Notes under the pieces: model-generated
Database searches by the model: none
Seen by the model: only the letters and a program-made list of their open reading frames with translations
What the model was told of the DNA's origin: nothing
DNA from: Martinezella lusitana
GTDB taxonomy: Bacteria > Pseudomonadota > Alphaproteobacteria > Rhizobiales > Rhizobiaceae
DNA length: 64,000 nt
Assembly (NCBI RefSeq): GCF_016901135.1
Contig: NZ_JAFEVL010000062.1
Location: forward strand, 1 to 64,000
Reading direction: 5' to 3'
Shown here: in pieces, positions 43,596-52,118 of the stretch
Position numbering within the stretch: the stretch's first letter is position 1
Layout: every line of letters starts with the position of its first letter
Position numbers and translations under genes: made by a program

Positions 43596-44437
43596 TACTT
43601 CCCTTGTCCCCGCGCCATGAAGGCCAGCCGCTCGAAGAGATGCACATCCTGCTCGTTCTTCAGGAGTGCACCATGCAGCTTCGGCAGGGCGGTTTTCGCG
43701 TCGCCGCGCAAGGTGGCCGGATCGACATCGTCGGCGACCAGCAGGCGGATCCAATCGAGCGCTTCGGATGTGGAGGGCTTCTTCTTCAGGCCCGCCACGT
43801 CGCGGATCTCGAAAAATTGCGTCAGCGCCGCATGCAGAAGCGCCCGCTTGATGCCGGGATAGTGCACCTCGACGATGCGCGTCAGCGTTTCCATGTCGGG
43901 AAAGCGGATATAGTGGAAGAAGCAGCGGCGCAGGAAGGCGTCCGGCAGCTCCTTTTCATTGTTTGACGTGATGATGACGATCGGCCGGATCGCGGCCCGG
44001 ATCGTTTCGTCGGTCTCGTAGACATGGAATTCCATGCGGTCGAGTTCCTGCAGCAAGTCGTTCGGAAATTCGATATCGGCCTTGTCGATCTCGTCGATCA
44101 GCAGCACGCATTTCTGCGGCGCGGTGAAGGCCTGCCAGAGCTTGCCCTGTCTGATATAGTTACTGATATCATGGACGCGTGCGTCGCCGAGCTGGCTGTC
44201 GCGCAGGCGCGAGACGGCGTCGTATTCGTAGAGGCCCTGTTGCGCCTTGGTGGTCGATTTTACATTCCACTCGATCAGATCCAGGCCGAGAGCAGCGGCC
44301 ACCTGTCGCGCCAGTTCCGTCTTGCCCGTGCCCGGTTCTCCCTTTACCAGAAGCGGACGCTCCAGCCGGATGGCGGCATTGACGGCGACCATCAGATCCT
44401 TGTCGGCGATATAGTCGGCAGTTCCTTGAAATTGCAT
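43595..44437 (-). CDS. MoxR-type AAA+ ATPase
   Basis: A 280-residue AAA+ ATPase of the MoxR family. It has Walker A GEPGTGKTELARQ, Walker B LLIDEIDKAD, sensor 1 IVIITSNNEKELPDAFLRRC with the arginine finger region, and a C-terminal lid (VEVHYPGIKRALLHAALTQF). MoxR proteins act with VWA partners as chaperones for metal-enzyme or envelope maturation. Its likely partner is the VWA protein at 40495-41682. The two are normally adjacent in Rhizobiales as far as I know, but here metA and a foreign-looking gene lie between. It is divergent from the BacA-like ABC gene. Confidence 0.9.
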   Translation of the reverse strand: MQFQGTADYIADKDLMVAVNAAIRLERPLLVKGEPGTGKTELARQVAAALGLDLIEWNVKSTTKAQQGLYEYDAVSRLRDSQLGDARVHDISNYIRQGKLWQAFTAPQKCVLLIDEIDKADIEFPNDLLQELDRMEFHVYETDETIRAAIRPIVIITSNNEKELPDAFLRRCFFHYIRFPDMETLTRIVEVHYPGIKRALLHAALTQFFEIRDVAGLKKKPSTSEALDWIRLLVADDVDPATLRGDAKTALPKLHGALLKNEQDVHLFERLAFMARGQGK

Positions 44438-44602
44438 CGGAAGGCTTTCTCAATCTTTCCAGTGCAAGCTAGTTGCTGACCTTATTCGGTTCAAGGCGTG
44501 AAACCGTGTATATAGGAACGTGATCGCACTAATCTGTTGCAAGGGTGGACATGAGGGCGGGTCATGATTAACTGACGGGACGTGCGTCGCAGGGAAGTGC
44601 TG

Positions 44603-46459
44603 ATGGCAGTTGAAGCGCAAGCCAAGCCGAATATCCAGGGAAACGAGCAGGTCGGTTACGATTTGAGCCTTTTCTTTCGGCTGAGGATGATGTTCTCCGC
44701 TTTCTGGAATTCGCCGGTACGCATCAAGATCATTTCGCTGACCGTAGCGCTCTTCCTGATTATCATGGTCACCGCCTACGTCCAGGTGCTGCTGAACAGC
44801 TGGAACGCTCCTTTTTACGATTCGCTGGCAAGGCGCGATACCTCCGCCTTCTTCCACCAGCTCGGCGTCTTCGGCATCATCGCCGGCTCGCTTCTGGTCC
44901 TCAACGTCATCCAGGCCTGGCTGAACCAGATGACCGCGCTCTATATGCGCGAGGGCCTGGCAAGGGATCTGGTGAACCAGTGGCTGCAGGCAAAGCGTGC
45001 GCTTCGTCTTGCCTCCTCCGGCCTGATCGGCGTCAATCCAGACCAGCGGCTGCATGAGGATGCCCGCAATCTCGCCGAAAGCACGACGGGTCTGGCGATC
45101 GGCCTGGTGCAGGCGACGATCCTGCTGCTGAGCTTTATCGGCGTGCTTTGGGAGCTGTCGAGCGGCATGGTCTTCCATTTCAGGGGCGCGAGCTTCTCCG
45201 TCCCCGGCTACATGGTCTGGGCGGCGATCCTCTATGCCGGTTCGGCATCGTTCCTCAGCCAGTTCGTCGGCCGCCGGCTGGTGCGGCTGAATGCCGACCG
45301 CTATTCGAAGGAAGCCGAGCTGCGCTTCGCGCTCATGCACGCCAACGAGCATATGCCAGCGATCACAATTGCCGGCGGCGAAGAGAATGAACGCCGGCGG
45401 ATCAATGTCGATATTTCCGCAGTGCTCGCCGTCATCCGCCAACTTGCGATAGCCAATACCAATCTCACCTGGGTTTCCGCCGGCTACGGCTGGCTGGTGC
45501 TGATCATCCCCATCCTCGTGGCTGCGCCCGCCTATTTCTCCGGCGGGCTGACCTTCGGCCAGCTCATGGTGGCGGTCGGCGCCTTCAATCAGGTCAATTC
45601 GGCCCTGCGCTGGTATGTCGCCAATTTCGGGCCGATCGCCGAATGGCGCGCCACGCTGATGCGCGTCACCGATTTCCGCAAGGCACTGACGGAGATGGAC
45701 GACAAGACGCCGATGCCGCACACCCTCGTCTTCGAGAAGGCCGCGCCCGGCACGATGGTTTGGACCGACATGGAGATTTCCACCAGGACCAGCGACGAGG
45801 CGACCGAGAACGGCTTCCGGATCGCCGAGGGGACGGTCACGATCAATGCCGGCGAACACATCATGATCAATGGCGATCACGGCGTGAACCGCAGGCTGCT
45901 GTTCGAGGTGCTGGCGCATCAATGGTATAGCGGCTCCGGCACCGTCAGCCTGCCGCCGATGGAAGACGTGCTGTTCATGCCGCACACACCCTATGTGCCG
46001 AGCGGCACGCTCAGGGAGGCGATCTGTTTCCCTGAGGATCGGGATGTCTACGATGAGGCCGCGGTCGAGGCCGCGATGGATAAGGTGAGCCTTGGTCGCC
46101 TCAAGAGCCGTCTCGACACGCAGGCCCGCTGGGACCGACTGCTTGATACCGAGGAGCAGAAGGCCGTCGGCTTTGCGCATCTGCTGTTGGCGAAGCCGAA
46201 ATGGATAGTCCTCGACGATGCCATGGAAGGGCTGGAGGCGGAAATTCAGGCGCAGTTTTCAGCGCTGCTGGCGGAATTGACCGACGTGACCGTGATCTAT
46301 ATCGGCCGCAACGATGCCTACCTTCATGCCATGTCCCCTCGCGTCCTGCACCTGCAGGCACTGGCGTCGCGCGAGGATGAGGTGGCCGCCGCCACGCCGC
46401 CGGCGGCCGCGCCCGCCGAGGCGGCGGTCAGGGATCCGAAGAAGGCCAATGCGCCGTAA
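44603..46459 (+). CDS. SbmA/BacA-like ABC protein with degenerate ATPase domain
   Basis: A 618-residue protein with an SbmA/BacA-like membrane domain (about six spans in residues 25-330) fused to an ABC ATPase domain (about residues 380-590). Related BclA proteins of bradyrhizobia import peptides and matter in symbiosis. Here the ATPase motifs have decayed. The Walker A region reads INGDHGVNRRLLF, without the GKS/T; the signature is LDTEEQKAVGFAHLLL; and Walker B ends LDD instead of LDE. The protein may therefore work without ATP hydrolysis, as BacA and SbmA do using the proton gradient. AGGGAAG precedes the ATG at 44603. Confidence 0.88.
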   Translation: MAVEAQAKPNIQGNEQVGYDLSLFFRLRMMFSAFWNSPVRIKIISLTVALFLIIMVTAYVQVLLNSWNAPFYDSLARRDTSAFFHQLGVFGIIAGSLLVLNVIQAWLNQMTALYMREGLARDLVNQWLQAKRALRLASSGLIGVNPDQRLHEDARNLAESTTGLAIGLVQATILLLSFIGVLWELSSGMVFHFRGASFSVPGYMVWAAILYAGSASFLSQFVGRRLVRLNADRYSKEAELRFALMHANEHMPAITIAGGEENERRRINVDISAVLAVIRQLAIANTNLTWVSAGYGWLVLIIPILVAAPAYFSGGLTFGQLMVAVGAFNQVNSALRWYVANFGPIAEWRATLMRVTDFRKALTEMDDKTPMPHTLVFEKAAPGTMVWTDMEISTRTSDEATENGFRIAEGTVTINAGEHIMINGDHGVNRRLLFEVLAHQWYSGSGTVSLPPMEDVLFMPHTPYVPSGTLREAICFPEDRDVYDEAAVEAAMDKVSLGRLKSRLDTQARWDRLLDTEEQKAVGFAHLLLAKPKWIVLDDAMEGLEAEIQAQFSALLAELTDVTVIYIGRNDAYLHAMSPRVLHLQALASREDEVAAATPPAAAPAEAAVRDPKKANAP

Positions 46460-46511
46460 CTTTGCTTCGGAGACGTGTATGTCCGGCCATGGCGGTGCCA
46501 GCCGCCAAAAC

Positions 46512-46543
46512 TAAAACGCCCCGTCGTGGCGACGAGGCGTTTC
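46512..46543. terminator. Bidirectional terminator between the ABC gene and efp
   Basis: AAACGCC (46514-46520) and GGCGTTT (46536-46542), with inner CGTCG/CGACG, form a near-perfect stem between two convergent genes. Short A and T runs lie on each side. Confidence 0.75.
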
Positions 46544-46566
46544 TCATGCAAGCAAGAGGCTGAAGC

Positions 46567-47136
46567 TCAGTCCTTGGCGCGCTCGACGTAGGAATTGTCT
46601 TCCGTGGCGACGACGACGCGGGTGCCGGCGTTGATGTGCGGCGGCACCATGGTGCGCACGCCGTTCGACAGCATGGCGGGCTTGTAGGAGGAGGATGCCG
46701 TTTGGCCCTTGACGACCGGTTCGGTCTCGGTGATCTCAAGCGTGACATGGCGCGGCAGCTGGAGTGCCAGCGCAATACCTTCATGTATCGACAGGACGCA
46801 GGTCATGCCTTCCTGCAGATAGGCTTTCTGGTCGCCCATGGTCTCGACATCGACGACCACCTGATCGTAGTTGGCCGGGTTCATGAAGTGGAAGCCTTCG
46901 CCATCTTGATAGAGGTACTGGAAGTTCACGTCTTCGACGAAGGCGCGCTCGACCTGCTCGGTGGTGCGCCAGCGTTCGGACACCTTAACGCCGTCGACGA
47001 TGCGGCGCATATCGACCTGGGTAACCGGCGTACCCTTGCCCGGATGAAAGTTCGCGGCGGTGAGAACGACGTAGAGCTTGCCGTCGACGTCGAGAACGTT
47101 GCCCTTGCGGACCGAAGAGGCGATGACCTTGACCAT
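46567..47136 (-). CDS. efp: Translation elongation factor P
   Basis: EF-P binds between the ribosomal P and E sites and relieves stalling at polyproline stretches. The 189-residue protein has the KOW-like N-terminal domain with the modification loop NFHPGKGTP; Lys34 is exactly the residue that receives (R)-beta-lysine from EpmA in other bacteria. The OB-fold domains and the C-terminal GTRVVVATEDNSYVERA are standard. AAGGAAG lies before the ATG at 47136. It is divergent from epmA-epmB, which encode its modification enzymes. Confidence 0.97.
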   Translation of the reverse strand: MVKVIASSVRKGNVLDVDGKLYVVLTAANFHPGKGTPVTQVDMRRIVDGVKVSERWRTTEQVERAFVEDVNFQYLYQDGEGFHFMNPANYDQVVVDVETMGDQKAYLQEGMTCVLSIHEGIALALQLPRHVTLEITETEPVVKGQTASSSYKPAMLSNGVRTMVPPHINAGTRVVVATEDNSYVERAKD

Positions 47137-47287
47137 AAGACTTCCTTGTAACGCTGCGTTTTGCGTCGTAGAGGGACTGTCTAAATGCTCTCCGAGACGC
47201 AGCAATTGTTTGCTTGGGGGCGCAACTACCCTAAATCAATGGAAATTGCCACCCCCAACGCGGCTTGCGCCCTGAAGAAAGCTAGGA

Positions 47288-48352
47288 ATGAAGCCAACGA
47301 CGAGCAAAGCGTCTCCCTGGTGGACCCGCAATGTCCATGCGGACCGGCGGCCGTTTCTCATTGGCCGTAACGCCATCCAGGCGGCTCTGCGGGGTTTCTT
47401 CGTGCGCAACGACTTCATCGAGGTGGATACGGCGACGCTGCAGGTGTCGCCCGGCAACGAGGCGCATCTCCATGCCTTCGAGACCGAGGCGCTGACGACG
47501 GACGGCAAGGCATCACCTCTCTATCTTCATACATCGCCAGAGTTTGCCTGCAAGAAGCTGCTCGCGGCCGGTGAGGAGCGCATCGCCTGTTTTGCCCACG
47601 TCTATCGCAATCGCGAACGGGGGCCGCTGCACCATCCGGAATTCACCATGCTGGAATGGTATCGGGCTGGGGAAAGCTACGAGGCCCTGATGACCGACTG
47701 CTCTGTTCTGCTGGCGCTGGCAGCCGAGACGGTCGGGGCAAAAAAGCTGACCTATCGGGGCGCCGAGACCGATCCTTTCCTCACGCCGGAGCGTATCAGC
47801 GTCGCAGCGGCTTTCGAACGTTACGCCGGCATCGATCTTTTTGCCTCCATCGGCATGGGCGGATCCACGGACCCGGAGCGCCTGGCGGCGGACATGCGGC
47901 GGGTCGGCATACGCGTTGCCGCGGACGACCTCTGGCCCGATCTCTTCAGCCGGGTGCTGGTCGAGAAGGTCGAACCCAATCTCGGCTTCGGCCGCGCCAC
48001 GATCCTCGATGAATATCCCGTCTCCGAGGCGGCGCTTGCCCGGCCTTCGGCTGGGGATCACCGTGTCGCCGAACGTTTCGAGCTCTATGCCTGCGGCGTC
48101 GAGCTTGCCAATGCGTTCGGTGAACTGACCAATGCCGTCGAGCAGCGGCGGCGGTTCGAAATCGAGATGGCGGAAAAGCAGCGCGTCTACGGCGAGACCT
48201 ATCCGTTGGACGAGGATTTTCTGGAGGCGCTGGCCGTCATGCCTGACGCAAGCGGCATCGCGCTCGGCTTCGACCGGCTGGTGATGCTTTCAACCGGGGC
48301 CTCGCGTATCGAGCAGGTGCTCTGGGCGCCGGTCACGGAGTTCGGCGCATGA
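47288..48352 (+). CDS. epmA: EF-P (R)-beta-lysine ligase
   Basis: EpmA (GenX/PoxA/YjeA) is a truncated class II lysyl-tRNA synthetase relative, lacking the tRNA anticodon-binding domain, that attaches beta-lysine to Lys34 of EF-P. The 354-residue protein shows class II motif 1 (RGFFVRNDFIEVDTATLQVS), motif 2 (FAHVYRNRERGPLHHPEFTM) and motif 3 (GIALGFDRLVMLSTGAS). The stop overlaps the epmB start by 4 nt. The 151-nt gap to efp would hold both divergent promoters. Confidence 0.95.
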   Translation: MKPTTSKASPWWTRNVHADRRPFLIGRNAIQAALRGFFVRNDFIEVDTATLQVSPGNEAHLHAFETEALTTDGKASPLYLHTSPEFACKKLLAAGEERIACFAHVYRNRERGPLHHPEFTMLEWYRAGESYEALMTDCSVLLALAAETVGAKKLTYRGAETDPFLTPERISVAAAFERYAGIDLFASIGMGGSTDPERLAADMRRVGIRVAADDLWPDLFSRVLVEKVEPNLGFGRATILDEYPVSEAALARPSAGDHRVAERFELYACGVELANAFGELTNAVEQRRRFEIEMAEKQRVYGETYPLDEDFLEALAVMPDASGIALGFDRLVMLSTGASRIEQVLWAPVTEFGA

Positions 48353-49401
48353 ATTCGATGCGTCCGATCAGGAATATCAGCGAGCTCGAGCGTGCCGGAT
48401 TGATCGATGCCGACGAGGCGATCTCGCTGGAGGCGGTGGCGGAGCGATATGCGGTCGCGCTGACACCGACGGTTGTGCGGCTGATCGACCGTGCCGATCC
48501 CGCCGATCCCATCGCCCGGCAATTCGTGCCCGACATGGCTGAACTTGTCGTCACGCCGGAAGAGCGCGCCGATCCGATCGGCGATCATGCCCATAGCCCG
48601 GTCGAAGGCATCGTCCATCGCTATCCGGACCGGGTGCTGCTGAAGGCCGTGCATGTCTGCCCGGTCTATTGCCGCTTCTGCTTTCGCCGCGAGATGGTCG
48701 GGCCGCAGGGTCTCGGGACGCTCGATGGCGAGGCGCTCGATGGCGCCTTCGGCTATATTCGCGATCACGGCGAGATCTGGGAGGTCATCCTCACCGGCGG
48801 CGACCCGCTGGTTCTTTCGCCGCGGCGACTGGAAGAGATATTGCGGCAGCTCGCCGATATCGATCATGTGAAGATCGTCCGTTTCCACACGCGCGTTCCC
48901 GTCGTCGATCCCTCGCGGATCGACGCGGCGCTGATCGGGGCACTGAGGGCGAGCGGCAAGACCATTTATGTGGCGCTGCATGCCAATCATCCCCGGGAAC
49001 TGACGGGCGAGGCGCGTGCGGCCTGCGCCCGGCTGGTCGATGCGGGGATCGTGCTCGTCAGCCAATCGGTGCTCCTGAAGGGCGTCAACGACGATCCGGA
49101 TGTGCTGGCAGCTCTGATGAAGGCTTTCGTCGAAACGCGGGTGAAGCCCTATTACCTGCACCATCCCGATCTCGCGCCCGGCACCAGCCATTTCCGCCTG
49201 ACGATCGCAGAAGGCCAGGCGATCGTCGCGGCTCTGCGCGGCCGCATTTCCGGCCTCTGCCAGCCCACCTATATTCTCGATATTCCCGGCGGCCACGGCA
49301 AGGCGGATATCGGCAGGAGTTCGGTTCGCGAGATCAACGAGGGTTGCTATTCGATTTCGGATTATCGCGGCGGCGAGCACGTCTATCCGCCCGATTCATA
49401 G
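48349..49401 (+). CDS. epmB: EF-P (R)-beta-lysine synthase, radical SAM lysine 2,3-aminomutase
   Basis: EpmB (YjeK) converts lysine to (R)-beta-lysine, the substrate of EpmA. The 350-residue protein has the radical-SAM cysteines in CPVYCRFCFRRE, the TGGDPL motif and the PLP lysine region toward the C-terminus. A KamA-like C-terminal ILDIPGGHGKADI is present. Its length matches EpmB rather than the longer catabolic lysine 2,3-aminomutase, and the coupling to epmA with efp alongside makes the assignment firm. Confidence 0.95.
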   Translation: MNSMRPIRNISELERAGLIDADEAISLEAVAERYAVALTPTVVRLIDRADPADPIARQFVPDMAELVVTPEERADPIGDHAHSPVEGIVHRYPDRVLLKAVHVCPVYCRFCFRREMVGPQGLGTLDGEALDGAFGYIRDHGEIWEVILTGGDPLVLSPRRLEEILRQLADIDHVKIVRFHTRVPVVDPSRIDAALIGALRASGKTIYVALHANHPRELTGEARAACARLVDAGIVLVSQSVLLKGVNDDPDVLAALMKAFVETRVKPYYLHHPDLAPGTSHFRLTIAEGQAIVAALRGRISGLCQPTYILDIPGGHGKADIGRSSVREINEGCYSISDYRGGEHVYPPDS

Positions 49402-49751
49402 ATCCGGGGCTGCCGTTTTACTCTGCCGCTATGCTTGTTATGAGATTTTTTGAATAAAACGTATTGGCGAATTTGGCACATTAACCTTATTGCCGGTGGC
49501 GCCTATTCACAAATCGATACGCGAAAATATTAGATCATCATAATATTTACCTGTAAACGCTGCCTTGCATGGCTTACAGATGGTAAACCTCATTTAGGCA
49601 AATGTTGAATATGGGAATCTTCTATGAAGTATATCCCGATTGTATTTACCACGTCGATTAGCGGAATGTTCTATTTTCCCCGTTACTTCTTGGCTGACGA
49701 TAAAACTGCGTAACTGCAGTTATGCTTGCCATTGCCAGAAGGGACTAGATT
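49402..49751. promoter_or_regulatory. AT-rich region upstream of the carrier-protein cluster
   Basis: This 350-nt stretch is much more AT-rich than the genes on either side. It contains a near-perfect palindrome, GCGTAACTGCAGTTATGC (49708-49725, one mismatched pair), ending 27 nt before the carrier-protein ATG, a likely operator. A 29-codon frame (49624-49713, MKYIPIVFTTSISGMFYFPR onward) lies in front and could be a leader peptide, but its ribosome-binding site is weak. Confidence 0.45.
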
Positions 49752-50003
49752 ATGAACAAGACGATTCGCGATTTGCTGGCCAAGTTCGGTGCGCTTCCCG
49801 TTGCCATCGACGAGATTGCCGATGATGCCGATCTCTATGTCACGGGATTGTCCTCATTCGCCTCCGTACAGCTGATGCTCGGCATCGAAGAGGCTTTTGA
49901 CGTCGAGTTTCCCGACAATCTGCTGAACCGCAAGTCCTTCGCCAGCATCGCCGCCATCGAAAAGACTGTCGGCATGATCCTGGACAGCCGGAAGGTTGCA
50001 TGA
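49752..50003 (+). CDS. Aminoacyl carrier protein
   Basis: An 83-residue acidic acyl-carrier-protein-like protein. The usual phosphopantetheine motif GxDSLxxVEL appears as GLSSFASVQL, so Ser35 is the expected 4'-phosphopantetheine site, with DSL changed to SSF. It is the first gene of a five-gene cluster. The ligase gene 1.2 kb downstream is homologous to amino acid:[carrier protein] ligases, whose described partners are small carrier proteins of this type. It is therefore likely to be loaded with glycine or alanine rather than a fatty acid. AGAAGGGA precedes the ATG, and the next gene overlaps it by 4 nt. Confidence 0.85.
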   Translation: MNKTIRDLLAKFGALPVAIDEIADDADLYVTGLSSFASVQLMLGIEEAFDVEFPDNLLNRKSFASIAAIEKTVGMILDSRKVA

Positions 50004-51196
50004 TGAGCGTGGCGGTCGCTTTGCTTGAGGTTGGGTCGGGAGACGGACCGGCTGTACGTGCCGCGCGCGTCGCCGCGATCGCCAGCCAACACGCCGATGC
50101 CGTCGATGCCGAGGGCCGGTTCCCGCGCGAAGCCGTCGACGCAATGCGCGCCGAGAGATTGCTATCCATCCAGATCCCCGCCGCTCTCGGCGGCGAGGGC
50201 GCATCGATCACTGAAATCGCCGAGCTTTGCTCGATCCTCGGCCAGGCCTGCGCGGCCAGCGCCATGGTTTTCGCCATGCATCAGATCAAGCTTTCGAGCC
50301 TGGTCGAGCATGGCGCAGACAGCGATTGGCACCGTGATTTCATGCGCCGCATTGCGAGCGAGCAGCTGTTGCTGGCCTCGGCGACGACCGAAGGCGGCAT
50401 TGGTGGCAATCTGCGCAACAGCATCTGCGCCATCAAGATCGAGGGCGATACCTGCTTCCTGGAAAAGGATGCGACCGTCATTTCCTATGGCGCCCATGCC
50501 GATGCGATCCTGATCACGTCCCGCAGCCACACCGAGGCCGCTTCTTCCGACCAGGTGCTGACGGTTTTCCTTAGGGATCAGTATAGGATTGAACGCACCG
50601 TCGAGTGGAACACGCTCGGCATGCGCGGTACCTGTTCCGACGGCTTCCTGTTCAAGGGCGAGGCGCCGGCCGCGCAGATCCTGCCGAAGCCGTTTGCCGA
50701 GATCGCCGCGCAATCGATGCTGGCGAGCTCGCATCTGCTCTGGAGCGGCGTCTGGTACGGAATTGCGGCCGATGCCGTTGCCCGTGCTCAGGCTTTCGTG
50801 CGCGCCGCGGCCCGCAAATCGCCGGGCACGCAGCCGCCGGGCGCGTTGCGGCTGGCGGAAGTCTCCAGCCTGCTGCAGATGGTGAAGTCGAATGTCGTTG
50901 CCGGTCTGAAAGTCTATGAAGAGGCCAAGGCCGATGCCGACCGGCTTTCTTCGATGGGCTTTGCCGTCGCGATGAACAACGTCAAGATCGCGTCGTCGGA
51001 GATGATCCTGCCGATCATCAATCACGCCATGCTGATCTGCGGCATCATGGGCTATAAGAACGGCACGCCCTATAGCCTTGGCCGCCATCTGCGCGATGCC
51101 CATTCCGCTCAATTGATGATCTCGAATGACCGCATTCTCGGCAATACGTCGACCATGCTGCTCGTCCACAAACAAGATACCAGCCTATTGGGGTAA
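50000..51196 (+). CDS. Acyl-CoA dehydrogenase-like flavoprotein
   Basis: A 398-residue protein of the acyl-CoA dehydrogenase superfamily, FAD-dependent by family. It shows the N-terminal helical domain (GRFPREAVDAMRAERLLSIQ), a middle domain (LLASATTEGGIGGNLRNSI) and a C-terminal helical domain (RIASSEMILP region and LGRHLRDAHSAQLMISNDRI, the latter resembling the usual LRDAR motif). In nonribosomal-peptide-like systems such enzymes oxidise aminoacyl groups held on a carrier protein, which fits the neighbouring carrier protein and ligase, but the substrate here is inference. It overlaps the carrier-protein stop by 4 nt and ends 5 nt before the ligase gene. Confidence 0.87.
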   Translation: MMSVAVALLEVGSGDGPAVRAARVAAIASQHADAVDAEGRFPREAVDAMRAERLLSIQIPAALGGEGASITEIAELCSILGQACAASAMVFAMHQIKLSSLVEHGADSDWHRDFMRRIASEQLLLASATTEGGIGGNLRNSICAIKIEGDTCFLEKDATVISYGAHADAILITSRSHTEAASSDQVLTVFLRDQYRIERTVEWNTLGMRGTCSDGFLFKGEAPAAQILPKPFAEIAAQSMLASSHLLWSGVWYGIAADAVARAQAFVRAAARKSPGTQPPGALRLAEVSSLLQMVKSNVVAGLKVYEEAKADADRLSSMGFAVAMNNVKIASSEMILPIINHAMLICGIMGYKNGTPYSLGRHLRDAHSAQLMISNDRILGNTSTMLLVHKQDTSLLG

Positions 51197-51201
51197 TCGT
51201 C

Positions 51202-52110
51202 ATGGATATGCAAACTTCGTTTCTCGACCGCCTTTTCGAATCCGGTCTTCTGATCGATACCGGCGTTGACGGTCTTTACGGCCGCAGCGGCCAGTTCGAA
51301 GACGTCATTGCCGCTTTCGAGCGATTGATCGACAAGTTCGGTGGTGCCGATGGCGCCGAGGCCATCCGCTTTCCGCCGGGCATGAACCGCGTCTTTTTCG
51401 AGAAGAGCGGCTATATGAAGAGCTTCCCGCAGCTCGCCGGCACGGTGCACAGCTTCTGCGGCAGCGAGCTCGATCATATGAGCCTCTTGAAGTGCATGGA
51501 GGTCGGCGACAACTGGACGAAAGACCAGCAGGCGACCGATATCGTGCTGACGCCGGCGGCCTGCTATCCGCTCTACCCGACCGTCGCCAAGCGCGGCGCT
51601 CTGTCGGAAAGCGGCGCTCTGTTCGATCTGCAGTCTTACTGCTTCCGTCACGAGCCTTCCAAGGATCCGGCCCGCCAGCAGCTCTTCCGCATGCGCGAAT
51701 ATGTCTGCATGGGCACCGACAAGCATGTGACGGATTTCCGCCAGAGCTGGATGGATCGCGGCATCGAGATGATGAAGGCTGTCGGCCTCGACGTGACCAT
51801 CGACGTCGCCAACGATCCCTTCTTCGGCCGCGCCGGCAAGATGCTCGCCAACAACCAGCGCGACCAGAACCTGAAGTTCGAGCTGCTGATCCCGATCACC
51901 TCGACCGCCAACCCGACGGCCTGCATGAGCTTCAACTATCACCAGGACGCCTTCGGCGCGAAATGGGGGCTGAACTTCGCTAACGGTAGTGTCGCGCACA
52001 CGGCTTGCGTCGGCTTCGGCCTGGAGCGCATCGCGCTGGCGCTGTTTCACCACCACGGTCTCGACGTCAAGGAATGGCCCGAGAGCGTGCGCCAGGCGCT
52101 GTGGGGCTGA
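51202..52110 (+). CDS. Amino acid:[carrier protein] ligase (SerRS-like)
   Basis: A 302-residue class II synthetase catalytic core related to atypical archaeal seryl-tRNA synthetase, with no tRNA-binding domain. Characterised relatives in Bradyrhizobium and Agrobacterium activate glycine or alanine with ATP and load it onto the phosphopantetheine arm of a carrier protein. Motif 2 is CFRHEPSKDPARQQLFRMRE and motif 3 is ACVGFGLERIALALF. The zinc ligands Cys121, Glu166 and Cys269 are each exactly ten positions below Cys131, Glu176 and Cys279, which I recall for the Bradyrhizobium enzyme. It lies between the dehydrogenase and the DUF1839 gene, all on the same strand. Confidence 0.92.
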   Translation: MDMQTSFLDRLFESGLLIDTGVDGLYGRSGQFEDVIAAFERLIDKFGGADGAEAIRFPPGMNRVFFEKSGYMKSFPQLAGTVHSFCGSELDHMSLLKCMEVGDNWTKDQQATDIVLTPAACYPLYPTVAKRGALSESGALFDLQSYCFRHEPSKDPARQQLFRMREYVCMGTDKHVTDFRQSWMDRGIEMMKAVGLDVTIDVANDPFFGRAGKMLANNQRDQNLKFELLIPITSTANPTACMSFNYHQDAFGAKWGLNFANGSVAHTACVGFGLERIALALFHHHGLDVKEWPESVRQALWG

Positions 52111-52118
52111 TCGCTTCC

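Noticed and set aside
43509..43754. 81-residue minus-strand frame overlapping the MoxR 3' end
   Set aside because: Most of it is out of frame with MoxR codons and looks like a shadow; only the last 28 codons after the MoxR stop are kept as a weak candidate.
52005..52118. 38-residue N-terminal extension of the DUF1839 gene
   Set aside because: It overlaps the ligase coding region in another frame and is Arg-rich, typical of a shadow; the ATG at 52119 fits the family start.
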